A stretch of 41,324 bases of DNA, taken from an uncultured Mucilaginibacter sp. GTDB taxonomy: Bacteria; Bacteroidota; Bacteroidia; Sphingobacteriales; Sphingobacteriaceae. The notes beneath the pieces were generated by a model. It saw only the letters and a list, made by a program, of their open reading frames with translations. It had not been told where the DNA came from and did not search any database. Below are positions 15,021 through 21,463 of this stretch, piece after piece (position 1 is the first letter of the stretch; the number at the start of each line of letters is the position of its first letter). The position numbers were made by a program, and so were the translations under genes. The stretch spans positions 1-41,324 of the forward strand of contig NZ_CAMLHX010000035.1 of NCBI RefSeq assembly GCF_946479965.1, read 5' to 3'.

Positions 15021-16571
15021 CTAAAGTTTAATCTCTTCGTCTTTTGATGAGAAAAAGTGAAACTCAGTTATCTGGTAGGCAGGATTGCTTTTAACCTTTA
15101 TCCACTGGTTGTATTTAAAGAACCATTTACGCTGAACATTGAACAAGCCCTTTTTTATGAAGGCTTCAACGTACGGGTGCACACAAAGTGTTATGCCGCG
15201 TTCGTTTTGTTCAAGCAGTATATAGTTAAAGTTATTCTCAATATCGTCTATCAGCAAAACAGTTGGCCTTATGGTGCCGGTGCCATGGCAGGCAGGGCAT
15301 ACTTCGCTGGTAACAATATTCATTTCGGGCCTTACACGCTGACGGGTAATTTGCACCAACCCAAACTTGCTCGGCGGCAAAATGGTGTGCTTGGCCCTGT
15401 CGTGCGCCATTTCTGAGCGCAGGTAGTCAAACAGCTCCTTGCGATTAGTAGGCTTGTGCATGTCAATAAAATCGATCACCACAATACCACCCATATCGCG
15501 CAGGCGCAGTTGCCTTGCAATTTCTTTAGCAGCTTCTTTATTCACCTGGAAGGCGTTCTCTTCCTGGTTTTCTTTGCTTGCTGTGCGGTTGCCGCTATTA
15601 ACGTCAATAACGTGCAATGCTTCGGTATGTTCAATAACCAGGTAGGCGCCGCCCGCAAGGTTAACTGTTTTACCAAACGCGCCCTTTATTTGCTTGTCAA
15701 TGCCGTAATGTTCAAATATCGGTTCTTTGTGCTTGTGCAGCTTAACGATACTTTCCATATCCGGAGAGATGTCGTGTATATACGATTTCACCTCTTCAAA
15801 CAAACTTGGGTCGTTTAAATAAACATTCTGAAAATCGGGATTTAATATATCCCTTAAAATTGTTGAGGTACGGCCAATTTCGCCCAATACCTTCTTCCCC
15901 GGCTCTACAATTGGTAGGCGCGTAACAAAGGCTTCCCACTTTGATATTAAATCAAGCAGGTCTTTTTGCATTTCGGTTACACCTTTTCCTTCGGAAACGG
16001 TACGGATAATAACCCCAAAATTTTTGGGCTTAATGCTTTCCACTATCTTGCGCAGGCGTGTGCGTTCGGTGTTGCTCTTTATCTTTTTTGATATGGATAT
16101 CACATCAGAAAAAGGCACCAGTACAACGTAACGGCCGGCTATTGACAAGTCGGAGCTTAAACGCGGCCCCTTGGTAGATATAGGTTCCTTTGCAATTTGC
16201 ACCGGAACAAGCTGATTTTTTACCAATACTTCAGAGATCTTTCCTCCCTTACTTATATCGTCATCAAGCTTTAAACCATCTAACAATTTAGACTTGTAGC
16301 TCCCGCCACGCACCTGTTTGGTCAGTTTAAGCAGGCTTTGTACCTGCGGACCAAGGTCTAGATAGTGCAAGAAGGCATCTTTCTCGTAGCCAACATCAAC
16401 AAAAGCGGCATTTAGCCCGGGCATTAGCTTTTTAATGCGCCCGAGGTAAATATCGCCAACAGTATAATTGTTGCTTATTTGTTCTTTATGAAGCTCTACG
16501 AGTTGTTTATCCTGTAATAATGCAATGGTAGCCCCGTTGGGGGATGAATCGATAATTAATTCTTTTATCAA
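15021..16571 (-). CDS. rng: Ribonuclease E/G family protein
   Basis: An endoribonuclease for rRNA maturation and mRNA decay, 516 residues. The N-terminal S1 domain (about 35-130; YLGRIKKLMPGLNAAFVDVG) carries a lysine-rich insertion. The catalytic domain has the two metal-binding Asp motifs VIDVNSG and VVIDFIDMH, then the zinc-link CPACHGTG and a short C-terminal region without an RNase E-type scaffold. The start is a TTG at 16571: an in-frame upstream ATG is cut off by TAG, and GGAG lies about 8 nt before the TTG. An inverted-repeat hairpin sits in its leader. It is downstream of HU, the TPR gene and the mS38-like gene on the same strand. Confidence 0.94.
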   Translation of the reverse strand: MIKELIIDSSPNGATIALLQDKQLVELHKEQISNNYTVGDIYLGRIKKLMPGLNAAFVDVGYEKDAFLHYLDLGPQVQSLLKLTKQVRGGSYKSKLLDGLKLDDDISKGGKISEVLVKNQLVPVQIAKEPISTKGPRLSSDLSIAGRYVVLVPFSDVISISKKIKSNTERTRLRKIVESIKPKNFGVIIRTVSEGKGVTEMQKDLLDLISKWEAFVTRLPIVEPGKKVLGEIGRTSTILRDILNPDFQNVYLNDPSLFEEVKSYIHDISPDMESIVKLHKHKEPIFEHYGIDKQIKGAFGKTVNLAGGAYLVIEHTEALHVIDVNSGNRTASKENQEENAFQVNKEAAKEIARQLRLRDMGGIVVIDFIDMHKPTNRKELFDYLRSEMAHDRAKHTILPPSKFGLVQITRQRVRPEMNIVTSEVCPACHGTGTIRPTVLLIDDIENNFNYILLEQNERGITLCVHPYVEAFIKKGLFNVQRKWFFKYNQWIKVKSNPAYQITEFHFFSSKDEEIKL

Positions 16572-16590
16572 CTGCTACTCCATTTCTTAA

Positions 16591-16617
16591 TGCCAATTTT
16601 GAGCGTGCTCAAAGGCA
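16591..16617 (-). promoter_or_regulatory. Leader hairpin of rng
   Basis: TTTGAGC-GT-GCTCAAA (16598-16613) is a perfect inverted repeat, framed by TGCC and GGCA with a 3-nt bulge. It ends about 20 nt before the TTG start codon and just ahead of its GGAG ribosome-binding site. It could be a site for feedback cleavage by the enzyme, as known for E. coli rne, but that is inference. Confidence 0.45.
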
Positions 16618-16669
16618 TGTTAATTGAGGGTAAAAAACAATAAATGCTATCTGCTTTGCTATAAAAGCA

Positions 16670-16695
16670 AACAAAATAGGGGGCCTAAAAGCCCC
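16670..16695 (-). terminator. Terminator after the mS38-like gene
   Basis: The minus strand reads GGGGC-TTTTAG-GCCCC followed by CTATTTTGTTTGCTTTT. The stem starts 5 nt after the stop codon at 16701 and separates this gene from rng. Confidence 0.75.
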
Positions 16696-16700
16696 TTATC

Positions 16701-16790
16701 TTATTTCTTTTTGTGCCTGTTTTTTCTTAAACGCTTTTTGCGTTTGTGGGTAGCCATTTTATGTCTTTTACGTTTTTTACCGCTTGGCAT
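16701..16790 (-). CDS. 29-residue AURKAIP1/COX24 (mS38)-like basic protein
   Basis: A 29-residue product that is almost all Lys, Arg and His: MPSGKKRKRHKMATHKRKK then RLRKNRHKKK. The order K-R-K-R-H-K-M-x-T-H-K-R-K-K-R-x-R is the hallmark of the AURKAIP1/COX24 domain. In mitochondria this is ribosomal protein mS38, and mycobacterial bS22 is similar. A ribosome-bound role is inferred from that family. It lies 27 bp after the TPR gene on the same strand and has its own terminator. It is too short for ordinary gene finders but is conserved at this place in Bacteroidota as I recall. Confidence 0.8.
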   Translation of the reverse strand: MPSGKKRKRHKMATHKRKKRLRKNRHKKK

Positions 16791-16817
16791 AATAATAATT
16801 TTTTAAATGTGTTTAAC

Positions 16818-17666
16818 TTAATTTTGTAATTCCTTTATATACTGGTCAATGCGCTGAGCAAATGATGGATCAGGCATTAGTTCCTTGCATTTTTGGTAAG
16901 CCGCAATGGCCTCCTGTTTTTTGCCTATTTGCTTGCAGCTTTCGGCTAAATAAAAATAAGCTTCAAAATCGGGCTTAATGGCTATCAGCGTTTTAAAACG
17001 CGCAACGGCTTTATCATACTGGCCTGATTTCATGGAGAACAAACCTAAATTAAGGTTTGCTGCCACATTATTAGGGTCTTTCTCAACCACCTCGCGCAAC
17101 AAGGCTATACCTTGCATTGGCGAAGCGCCACCATTTACATAAGCCACACCCAAACCTGTTTTTGCATCAAGGCTTGATGGGTTAAGTTTGGTAGCATTTT
17201 GAAAAGCTTCAACCGCGTTAGTTACAAATGTAGGCCCGGCCGCAGTGTCCGCAGACAGTTTATAAGCTTCGTTAAAACGAATACCGGCGTTCATCCACTG
17301 GTTGAAAGATTTCTCTTTGCGTGCAGCTGCCAGGTAATAAAAGGCGGCCGGCGCAGGCTGATTCACATCATCCCAGGTTTTTGCCAGTTGTTTTTCAAGA
17401 TCTGTTTTTTCAGCATCAGTTGATGTTTTTTGAAGCTTCGCTTCCAGATCATTGATCTTTACTGATAAACCCTGACCAATAGCAGCTTTTGCAGTGGCAG
17501 AAACCGTCTCAACCGTAACATTTGCTGCCGGGGCAACGCCTGCTTGGGCATTTTGAGGGGCATCATGGCTGCTGTCTTCTTTAGTTAAAGCCTTTAGGGG
17601 TTGACGATACAAATAGCCCATAACAGCCAAAATGGCTACAACGAATGCTATTTGTTTGGTTCTCAT
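16818..17666 (-). CDS. Membrane-anchored tetratricopeptide repeat protein
   Basis: A 282-residue protein with one N-terminal hydrophobic segment (about residues 5-21), followed by an Ala/Pro-rich linker and a short helical region with coiled-coil character (LEAKLQKTSTDAEKTDLEKQ). From about residue 105 there are three to four TPR units; clear ones begin VAANLNLGLFSMKSGQYDKA and FEAYFYLAESCKQIGKKQEA. It is probably a scaffold on the periplasmic side. It starts 17 bp after the HU gene and is likely co-transcribed with it. The partner is unknown. Confidence 0.85.
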   Translation of the reverse strand: MRTKQIAFVVAILAVMGYLYRQPLKALTKEDSSHDAPQNAQAGVAPAANVTVETVSATAKAAIGQGLSVKINDLEAKLQKTSTDAEKTDLEKQLAKTWDDVNQPAPAAFYYLAAARKEKSFNQWMNAGIRFNEAYKLSADTAAGPTFVTNAVEAFQNATKLNPSSLDAKTGLGVAYVNGGASPMQGIALLREVVEKDPNNVAANLNLGLFSMKSGQYDKAVARFKTLIAIKPDFEAYFYLAESCKQIGKKQEAIAAYQKCKELMPDPSFAQRIDQYIKELQN

Positions 17667-17683
17667 TGCCTTTAACAGATTGC

Positions 17684-17971
17684 TTAAGCTTTGTTGCCTG
17701 TTTTTACTTTTTCAACAAAAGTTTTAGCCGGCTTAAAGCTTGGTACAAAGTGCTCCGGTATAATGATGGCAGTGTTTTTTGAGATATTACGTGCTGTTTT
17801 TTTAGCTCTTTTTTTGATAACAAAACTACCGAACCCTCTTACGTATACATTCTCGCCGCTAACCATAGAGTTTTTTACTACTTTAAAAAACGCCTCAACT
17901 GTTTCCTGAACGTCAACTTTTTCTATACCTGTTTTGGAAGAGATCTCGGTTATAATTTCTGCTTTAGTCAT
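17684..17971 (-). CDS. HU/IHF-family DNA-binding protein
   Basis: A nucleoid protein of 95 residues. Two N-terminal helices (MTKAEIITEIS... TVEAFFKVVKNSM) precede the signature GENVYVRGFGSFVIKKRAKKTARN and the DNA-wrapping beta arm with NTAIIIPEHFVPSFKPAK, where HU normally has the intercalating proline. It is the first gene of the HU-TPR-mS38-like unit. An exact TACTTTTG -7 box lies about 48 nt upstream, and AAAAGGA lies just before the ATG. It diverges from mutY. Confidence 0.95.
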   Translation of the reverse strand: MTKAEIITEISSKTGIEKVDVQETVEAFFKVVKNSMVSGENVYVRGFGSFVIKKRAKKTARNISKNTAIIIPEHFVPSFKPAKTFVEKVKTGNKA

Positions 17972-18018
17972 GTTTTTATTTCCTTTTAATATATTATTAC
18001 TTAACTGATTTGGGGTTG

Positions 18019-18026
18019 CAAAAGTA
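18019..18026 (-). promoter_or_regulatory. -7 box of the HU gene
   Basis: The minus-strand sequence TACTTTTG matches TAnnTTTG exactly, about 48 nt before the HU start codon. The -33 region has no clear TTTG at the expected spacing. Confidence 0.6.
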
Positions 18027-18130
18027 TCTCTTTATTGGCAAAGTTTGAAATAAATAACGCTTTTTTTTTACGAGGGTACCTAATACACGCATATATATTA
18101 CAAATGCCACACAATTAGCGGTATATCTTA

Positions 18131-18138
18131 TACTTTTG
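18131..18138 (+). promoter_or_regulatory. -7 box of mutY, very close to the start codon
   Basis: TACTTTTG is an exact -7 match. Its last base lies 7 nt before the mutY ATG, leaving a leader of only a few bases. Confidence 0.6.
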
Positions 18139-18145
18139 CGGGTCA

Positions 18146-19189
18146 ATGCAGGTTACACAAGAGCTTATAAACTGGTACAACACACGCAAGCGCGATCTGC
18201 CCTGGCGCCACACAACTGATGCGTATACCATTTGGTTGTCTGAAATTATTTTACAGCAAACCCGCGTTGAGCAGGGGTTGCCTTATTTTCATCGTTTTTT
18301 AGATAAGTACCCTACCGTTACTGATTTCTCCGCCGCGCCCGAGGATGATATATTAAAACTCTGGCAGGGCCTGGGGTATTATTCGCGCGGACGAAACATG
18401 CTTAAAACCGCCAGGCAGGTGCAGCAGGAGTACGGCGGGATCTTCCCTACCGCTTATGATGAACTGATAAAGTTAAAAGGGATAGGCGAATACACCGCCG
18501 CGGCTATCGCTTCGTTTTCGGCAAACGAGGCCCGGGCCGTGTTGGATGGCAATGTGTATAGGGTGCTGTCGCGTTACCTGGGGATAAGTGAGCCCATTGA
18601 CAGCACAAACGGCAAAAAGATATTTAAACAGGCTGCTGCTGATTTTCTTGATACGAAAGATCCGGCGGCGCACAACCAGGCCATGATGGAACTGGGCGCT
18701 TTGGTTTGCAAGCCTAAAAATCCCGCTTGCGGCACATGCCCTATCAGAATGGATTGTTATGCCTTTTTGCATAACGCTACCACCGCCTTGCCTGTTAAGT
18801 CAAAAAAGGTAAAAATAAGGGAGCGGTACTTTAATTATTTCCTGATTGAGGATAATAACCGGATATTAATAAATAAACGCGGCGAGGGCGATATATGGGC
18901 CAATATGTATGATCTGCCCTTGATAGAAACGGCTGATCAAACCACTATAGAAGAACTAGCGACCCTGCCTGAAACGGTAGAAATTTTTGGACCCGATTTA
19001 AGAATTAAGAAAATACTCCCCATAGTAAAACATATTTTAACCCACCAGCATTTATATGTAAGGTTTATTATTTTGGAGCAAAAGCCGCTGATAATCAACG
19101 CCAAGTGGGATTTCGTAGAAGTAAAAGATTTGAAAATGATGGCATTGCCCAAAGTAATTTTTATATTTTTAGATAATTTTTTAAATTAG
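18146..19189 (+). CDS. mutY: Adenine DNA glycosylase MutY
   Basis: Removes adenine mispaired with 8-oxoguanine. The 347-residue protein has the catalytic pair E33 (LSEIILQQTRV) and D134 (VLDGNVYRVLSRY). It has the helix-hairpin-helix LKGIGEYTAAAIASF (about 110-124) and the 4Fe-4S loop C188-x6-C195-x2-C198-x5-C204. A Nudix-like C-terminal domain from about residue 225 recognises 8-oxoG. ssb starts 23 bp downstream and the two are probably co-transcribed. The promoter box is so close to the ATG that the mRNA is likely leaderless or nearly so. Confidence 0.97.
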   Translation: MQVTQELINWYNTRKRDLPWRHTTDAYTIWLSEIILQQTRVEQGLPYFHRFLDKYPTVTDFSAAPEDDILKLWQGLGYYSRGRNMLKTARQVQQEYGGIFPTAYDELIKLKGIGEYTAAAIASFSANEARAVLDGNVYRVLSRYLGISEPIDSTNGKKIFKQAAADFLDTKDPAAHNQAMMELGALVCKPKNPACGTCPIRMDCYAFLHNATTALPVKSKKVKIRERYFNYFLIEDNNRILINKRGEGDIWANMYDLPLIETADQTTIEELATLPETVEIFGPDLRIKKILPIVKHILTHQHLYVRFIILEQKPLIINAKWDFVEVKDLKMMALPKVIFIFLDNFLN

Positions 19190-19212
19190 AAATAAATATT
19201 TACTTTTATGGC

Positions 19213-19641
19213 ATGTCTGGAATTAACAAAGTAATACTGGTAGGTCATTTAGGCAAGGACCCCGAAATTAGATATTTAGAAGGTGGTGTATCGGTTGCAA
19301 GTTTCCCGCTGGCTACCTCAGAAACCTTTAACAAGGATGGCAAAAAAGTTGAGCAAACTGAATGGCACAATATAGTATTGTGGCGCAGCCTGGCCGATGT
19401 GGCTGCCAAGTTTTTGCAAAAGGGTAAGCTTGTTTACATTGAAGGTAAATTGCGTACCCGTTATTTTGAAGATAAAGAAGGCGTGAAGAAATACACTACC
19501 GAAGTAGTGGCTGAAAACTTTACCCTTTTAGGCAGAAAGACCGATTTTGAAGCTGACGGGCACCCACGCTACGGCAACAAACTGCCGGATGGCAGCCCTG
19601 CTTTTGACGGAACCACCGCACCCGAAGACATACAATTCTAA
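19213..19641 (+). CDS. ssb: Single-stranded DNA-binding protein
   Basis: A 142-residue OB-fold protein beginning MSGINKVILVGHLGKDPEIR, followed by the conserved SFPLATSE and QTEWHNIVLW and KGKLVYIEGKLRTR. A short linker leads to the tip PEDIQF, a weaker version of the E. coli DDDIPF tail that recruits replication and repair proteins. It is the last gene of mutY-ssb and is followed by a strong terminator. An out-of-frame ATG lies 5 bp upstream and is not used. Confidence 0.96.
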   Translation: MSGINKVILVGHLGKDPEIRYLEGGVSVASFPLATSETFNKDGKKVEQTEWHNIVLWRSLADVAAKFLQKGKLVYIEGKLRTRYFEDKEGVKKYTTEVVAENFTLLGRKTDFEADGHPRYGNKLPDGSPAFDGTTAPEDIQF

Positions 19642-19665
19642 ACCAATTACAAACCAACCAAGAAG

Positions 19666-19698
19666 GCCCCGGAGCGAAAGCAACGGGGCTTTGTTTTT
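19666..19698 (+). terminator. Terminator after ssb
   Basis: GCCCCG pairs with CGGGGC across a 12-nt loop, then TTTGTTTTT. It starts about 25 nt after the ssb stop codon. Confidence 0.85.
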
Positions 19699-19708
19699 AA
19701 GGAAGCGA

Positions 19709-20086
19709 TTACAATTTTATAATAAACGTCCTGATAGAATTGATGATAGTCCCGCCGGCGCCTTTAAACTTATAAACGTCGCAAAAGGCAAATTTTGATT
19801 TATCAGCAGCAATAATTTGTCCGCTTACTGATGCATCAGGTCCGTGGGTTATAATGGTATCAATCACTAATTCTTTAACTTTCCAAAGTTGGTGCAGATG
19901 CAGAGCTTTTAGATAATCTTGCTTACCAGTAACGCTTGATTGCCCTACAATTTCCCAATCGATCTTTTCCGAAATATTGGCTGTTATAAAATCAATATCG
20001 CCATTGGCTAACGCGCTGTTAAAGTCTTTTAAAAACAACTTTCTTGGCGCATTTCCACAGTCGGGTTGTACAATGATTTTTGCCAT
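19709..20086 (-). CDS. NTF2-like (SnoaL-type) fold protein
   Basis: A 125-residue soluble protein. After a short start it reads FLKDFNSALANGDIDFITANISEKIDWEIVG, the typical helix-helix-strand opening of SnoaL/ketosteroid-isomerase-like domains. The middle (QSSVTGKQDYLKAL) and the paired strands near the end fit the cone-shaped fold. Family members are enzymes or ligand binders with very diverse roles, so no substrate is assigned. An exact -7 box ends 4 nt before the ATG at 20086. Confidence 0.75.
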   Translation of the reverse strand: MAKIIVQPDCGNAPRKLFLKDFNSALANGDIDFITANISEKIDWEIVGQSSVTGKQDYLKALHLHQLWKVKELVIDTIITHGPDASVSGQIIAADKSKFAFCDVYKFKGAGGTIINSIRTFIIKL

Positions 20087-20090
20087 ATAG

Positions 20091-20098
20091 CAAATATA
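20091..20098 (-). promoter_or_regulatory. -7 box of the NTF2-like gene, next to the start codon
   Basis: The minus-strand TATATTTG matches TAnnTTTG exactly, and only CTAT separates it from the ATG. This predicts a leaderless transcript. Confidence 0.5.
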
Positions 20099-20144
20099 TA
20101 CCGTAAGCGGCTAAAATACATATAATGCGGATTACTCCATCGTT

Positions 20145-20228
20145 CCCCAGGGTCTCCTGAAAGGGACCCTGCGCTAGCACAAGCATTACGGTACGCAGGG
20201 TCCTCTGTGAGAGGTCCTGCGGGGACAG
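20145..20228. repeat. Palindromic repeat (CCCCGCAGGGTC family), copy 1
   Basis: One of three near-identical copies (also 21296-21384 and 25278-25368), all in the same orientation and all in spacers. Each has inverted outer ends (GTCCCCGCAGGGTCTC with GAGACCCTGCGGGGAC) and a constant core TAGCACAAGCATTACGGTA between two smaller hairpins. This copy has a shortened left end (CCCCAGGGTCTC) and GAGAGGTCCTGC on the right. Confidence 0.85.
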
Positions 20229-20236
20229 AAATTTTA

Positions 20237-20315
20237 GGTCGAAGTTGTAAACTTCGACCAGTGGGAGACTCTTTTTTATCTGGGAATCCGTAGAGCCCTG
20301 CGGAACTCTACGGAT
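20237..20315. repeat. Two further perfect hairpins downstream of the cupin-like gene
   Basis: GGTCGAAGTT-gta-AACTTCGACC (20237-20259) and ATCCGTAGAG with CTCTACGGAT around a 10-nt loop (20286-20315) follow the palindromic repeat. The second lies 11 nt from the 3' end of the cupin-like gene but has no T tail, so any terminator role would rely on the hairpin alone. Confidence 0.7.
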
Positions 20316-20325
20316 AGTGAGGTCT

Positions 20326-21009
20326 TTACTTCAACTCGAAAGTATACGTCCGGTCCGCGCCGGCGGTTTCCTTCCCTTGGTCCGCGGTGCCACGCTTAAC
20401 GAACGTGATCTTTGGTTTCTGGCCTGTGAAAGACACGACCACAGCATCCTTTTCATGTTGGTGCGCCGATGGCTGAGCACCCGGCGCGGCAATGTCCTCC
20501 CAAATGATCAGGCGGTTGCTTTCGCGCACCTGCTTGCCTAGCCCTGTGGAAGCGGTGGTTGAGCCGCCCACCGCCGCTGGTTCCTTAAGCTCAAGGAACA
20601 CTGCCCGCAGCACATCCGTGCCTACCCCTTCTTCACTGTGCGTTACGTCCCTGCGGTAGAAGAAATGGTCCCAGGCGGTGCTGTGGGTTGGCGAACGCTG
20701 CCCTTGCTGAGACACAACGACGCGGTCGCCGTTGGTGTAGTAAACGCCGGCATAGTCGTATAGATGTTTGTGCGTGGGATAGGCGCGTTGCAACCAAGAA
20801 ACGTCCCAAACTTTAACACGATCGTTCTCAAACAGTTTGGTTGCGCCTTCACGGTCAAACGGCTCGGGATAAGTTTGGGCAGCCTGGGGCGGAGCCTGGG
20901 CCGGGGCCGAAGTCTGGGCCGGCTGGGGCGTCTGGGCCATGAGAACTGCACTGTTGAAAAAGAGTCCTATCGCTAAGGCGATGGGTTTAAAGTTTTTTTT
21001 CTTGTTCAT
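20326..21009 (-). CDS. Exported double-cupin-like protein, GC-rich
   Basis: A 227-residue protein with a signal peptide (hydrophobic stretch about 9-25, ending VLMAQ), then a Pro/Gln/Ala-rich linker to about residue 48. Two cupin-like halves follow. The first (about 58-145) has VKVWDVSWLQRAYPTHKHLYDY and the second (about 165-227) has SNRLIIWEDIAAPGAQPSAH then QHEKDAVVV. The H-x-H and HxH-E residues could bind metal. Base composition is strikingly unlike the neighbours: bases 20461-20580 are 81 of 120 G+C by hand count, against 22 of 60 at 22081-22140. That suggests recent acquisition. Function is unknown. Confidence 0.75.
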   Translation of the reverse strand: MNKKKNFKPIALAIGLFFNSAVLMAQTPQPAQTSAPAQAPPQAAQTYPEPFDREGATKLFENDRVKVWDVSWLQRAYPTHKHLYDYAGVYYTNGDRVVVSQQGQRSPTHSTAWDHFFYRRDVTHSEEGVGTDVLRAVFLELKEPAAVGGSTTASTGLGKQVRESNRLIIWEDIAAPGAQPSAHQHEKDAVVVSFTGQKPKITFVKRGTADQGKETAGADRTYTFELK

Positions 21010-21463
21010 GAATTAAATTTTAAAGTAGAATTATAATCAGCTTATCGAAGATATAAAATCTTAGTTGAAACTAAGCCTATCTCCTTGCTCCTAAAATGTA
21101 ATATAGTTGATAGATTGTAAAGTGAAGCTAATGAAAGGACATCACTTGGGTTCGTTTACATCGATTGATAACGCCAAACGCTGACAGTTCTATCTAAACT
21201 TCCACTCTCGCCCTTGTTGGTGTTTCCGTGTGGTAGCCGTTGTTGTGTTTTATGACCAACAACTTGTGTGCAGGCTTAGGGATTTCATTTTCACGTCTCC
21301 GCAGGGTCTCCTGAAAGGGACCGTGCAGTAGCACAAGCATTACGGTACGCAGGGTCCTCTATGAGAGACCCTGCGGGGACAGAAACGGTGGGATGAAAAC
21401 GTGCTCGTATGCCTATTGTTCAGAACAACGACCTTATTATTTAGGATAATAAATGCTCAGCCC
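21010..21463. other. 454-bp intergenic region with palindromes
   Basis: No convincing gene is seen. Next to the cupin-like start lies CTTAGTT-GA-AACTAAG (21060-21075), a possible operator. GTTGTTG and CAACAAC form a weak hairpin near 21238-21262. The second CCCCGCAGGGTC-family repeat follows at 21296-21384. TTATTAT-ttagg-ATAATAA (about 21434-21452) lies just downstream of the TlpA gene's stop. Confidence 0.5.
21296..21384. repeat. Palindromic repeat (CCCCGCAGGGTC family), copy 2
   Basis: Same structure and orientation as 20145-20228 and 25278-25368: outer inverted ends, two internal GGGTC/GACCC hairpins, core GCACAAGCATTACGGTACGC. It sits downstream of the TlpA gene on the minus strand. Confidence 0.85.
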
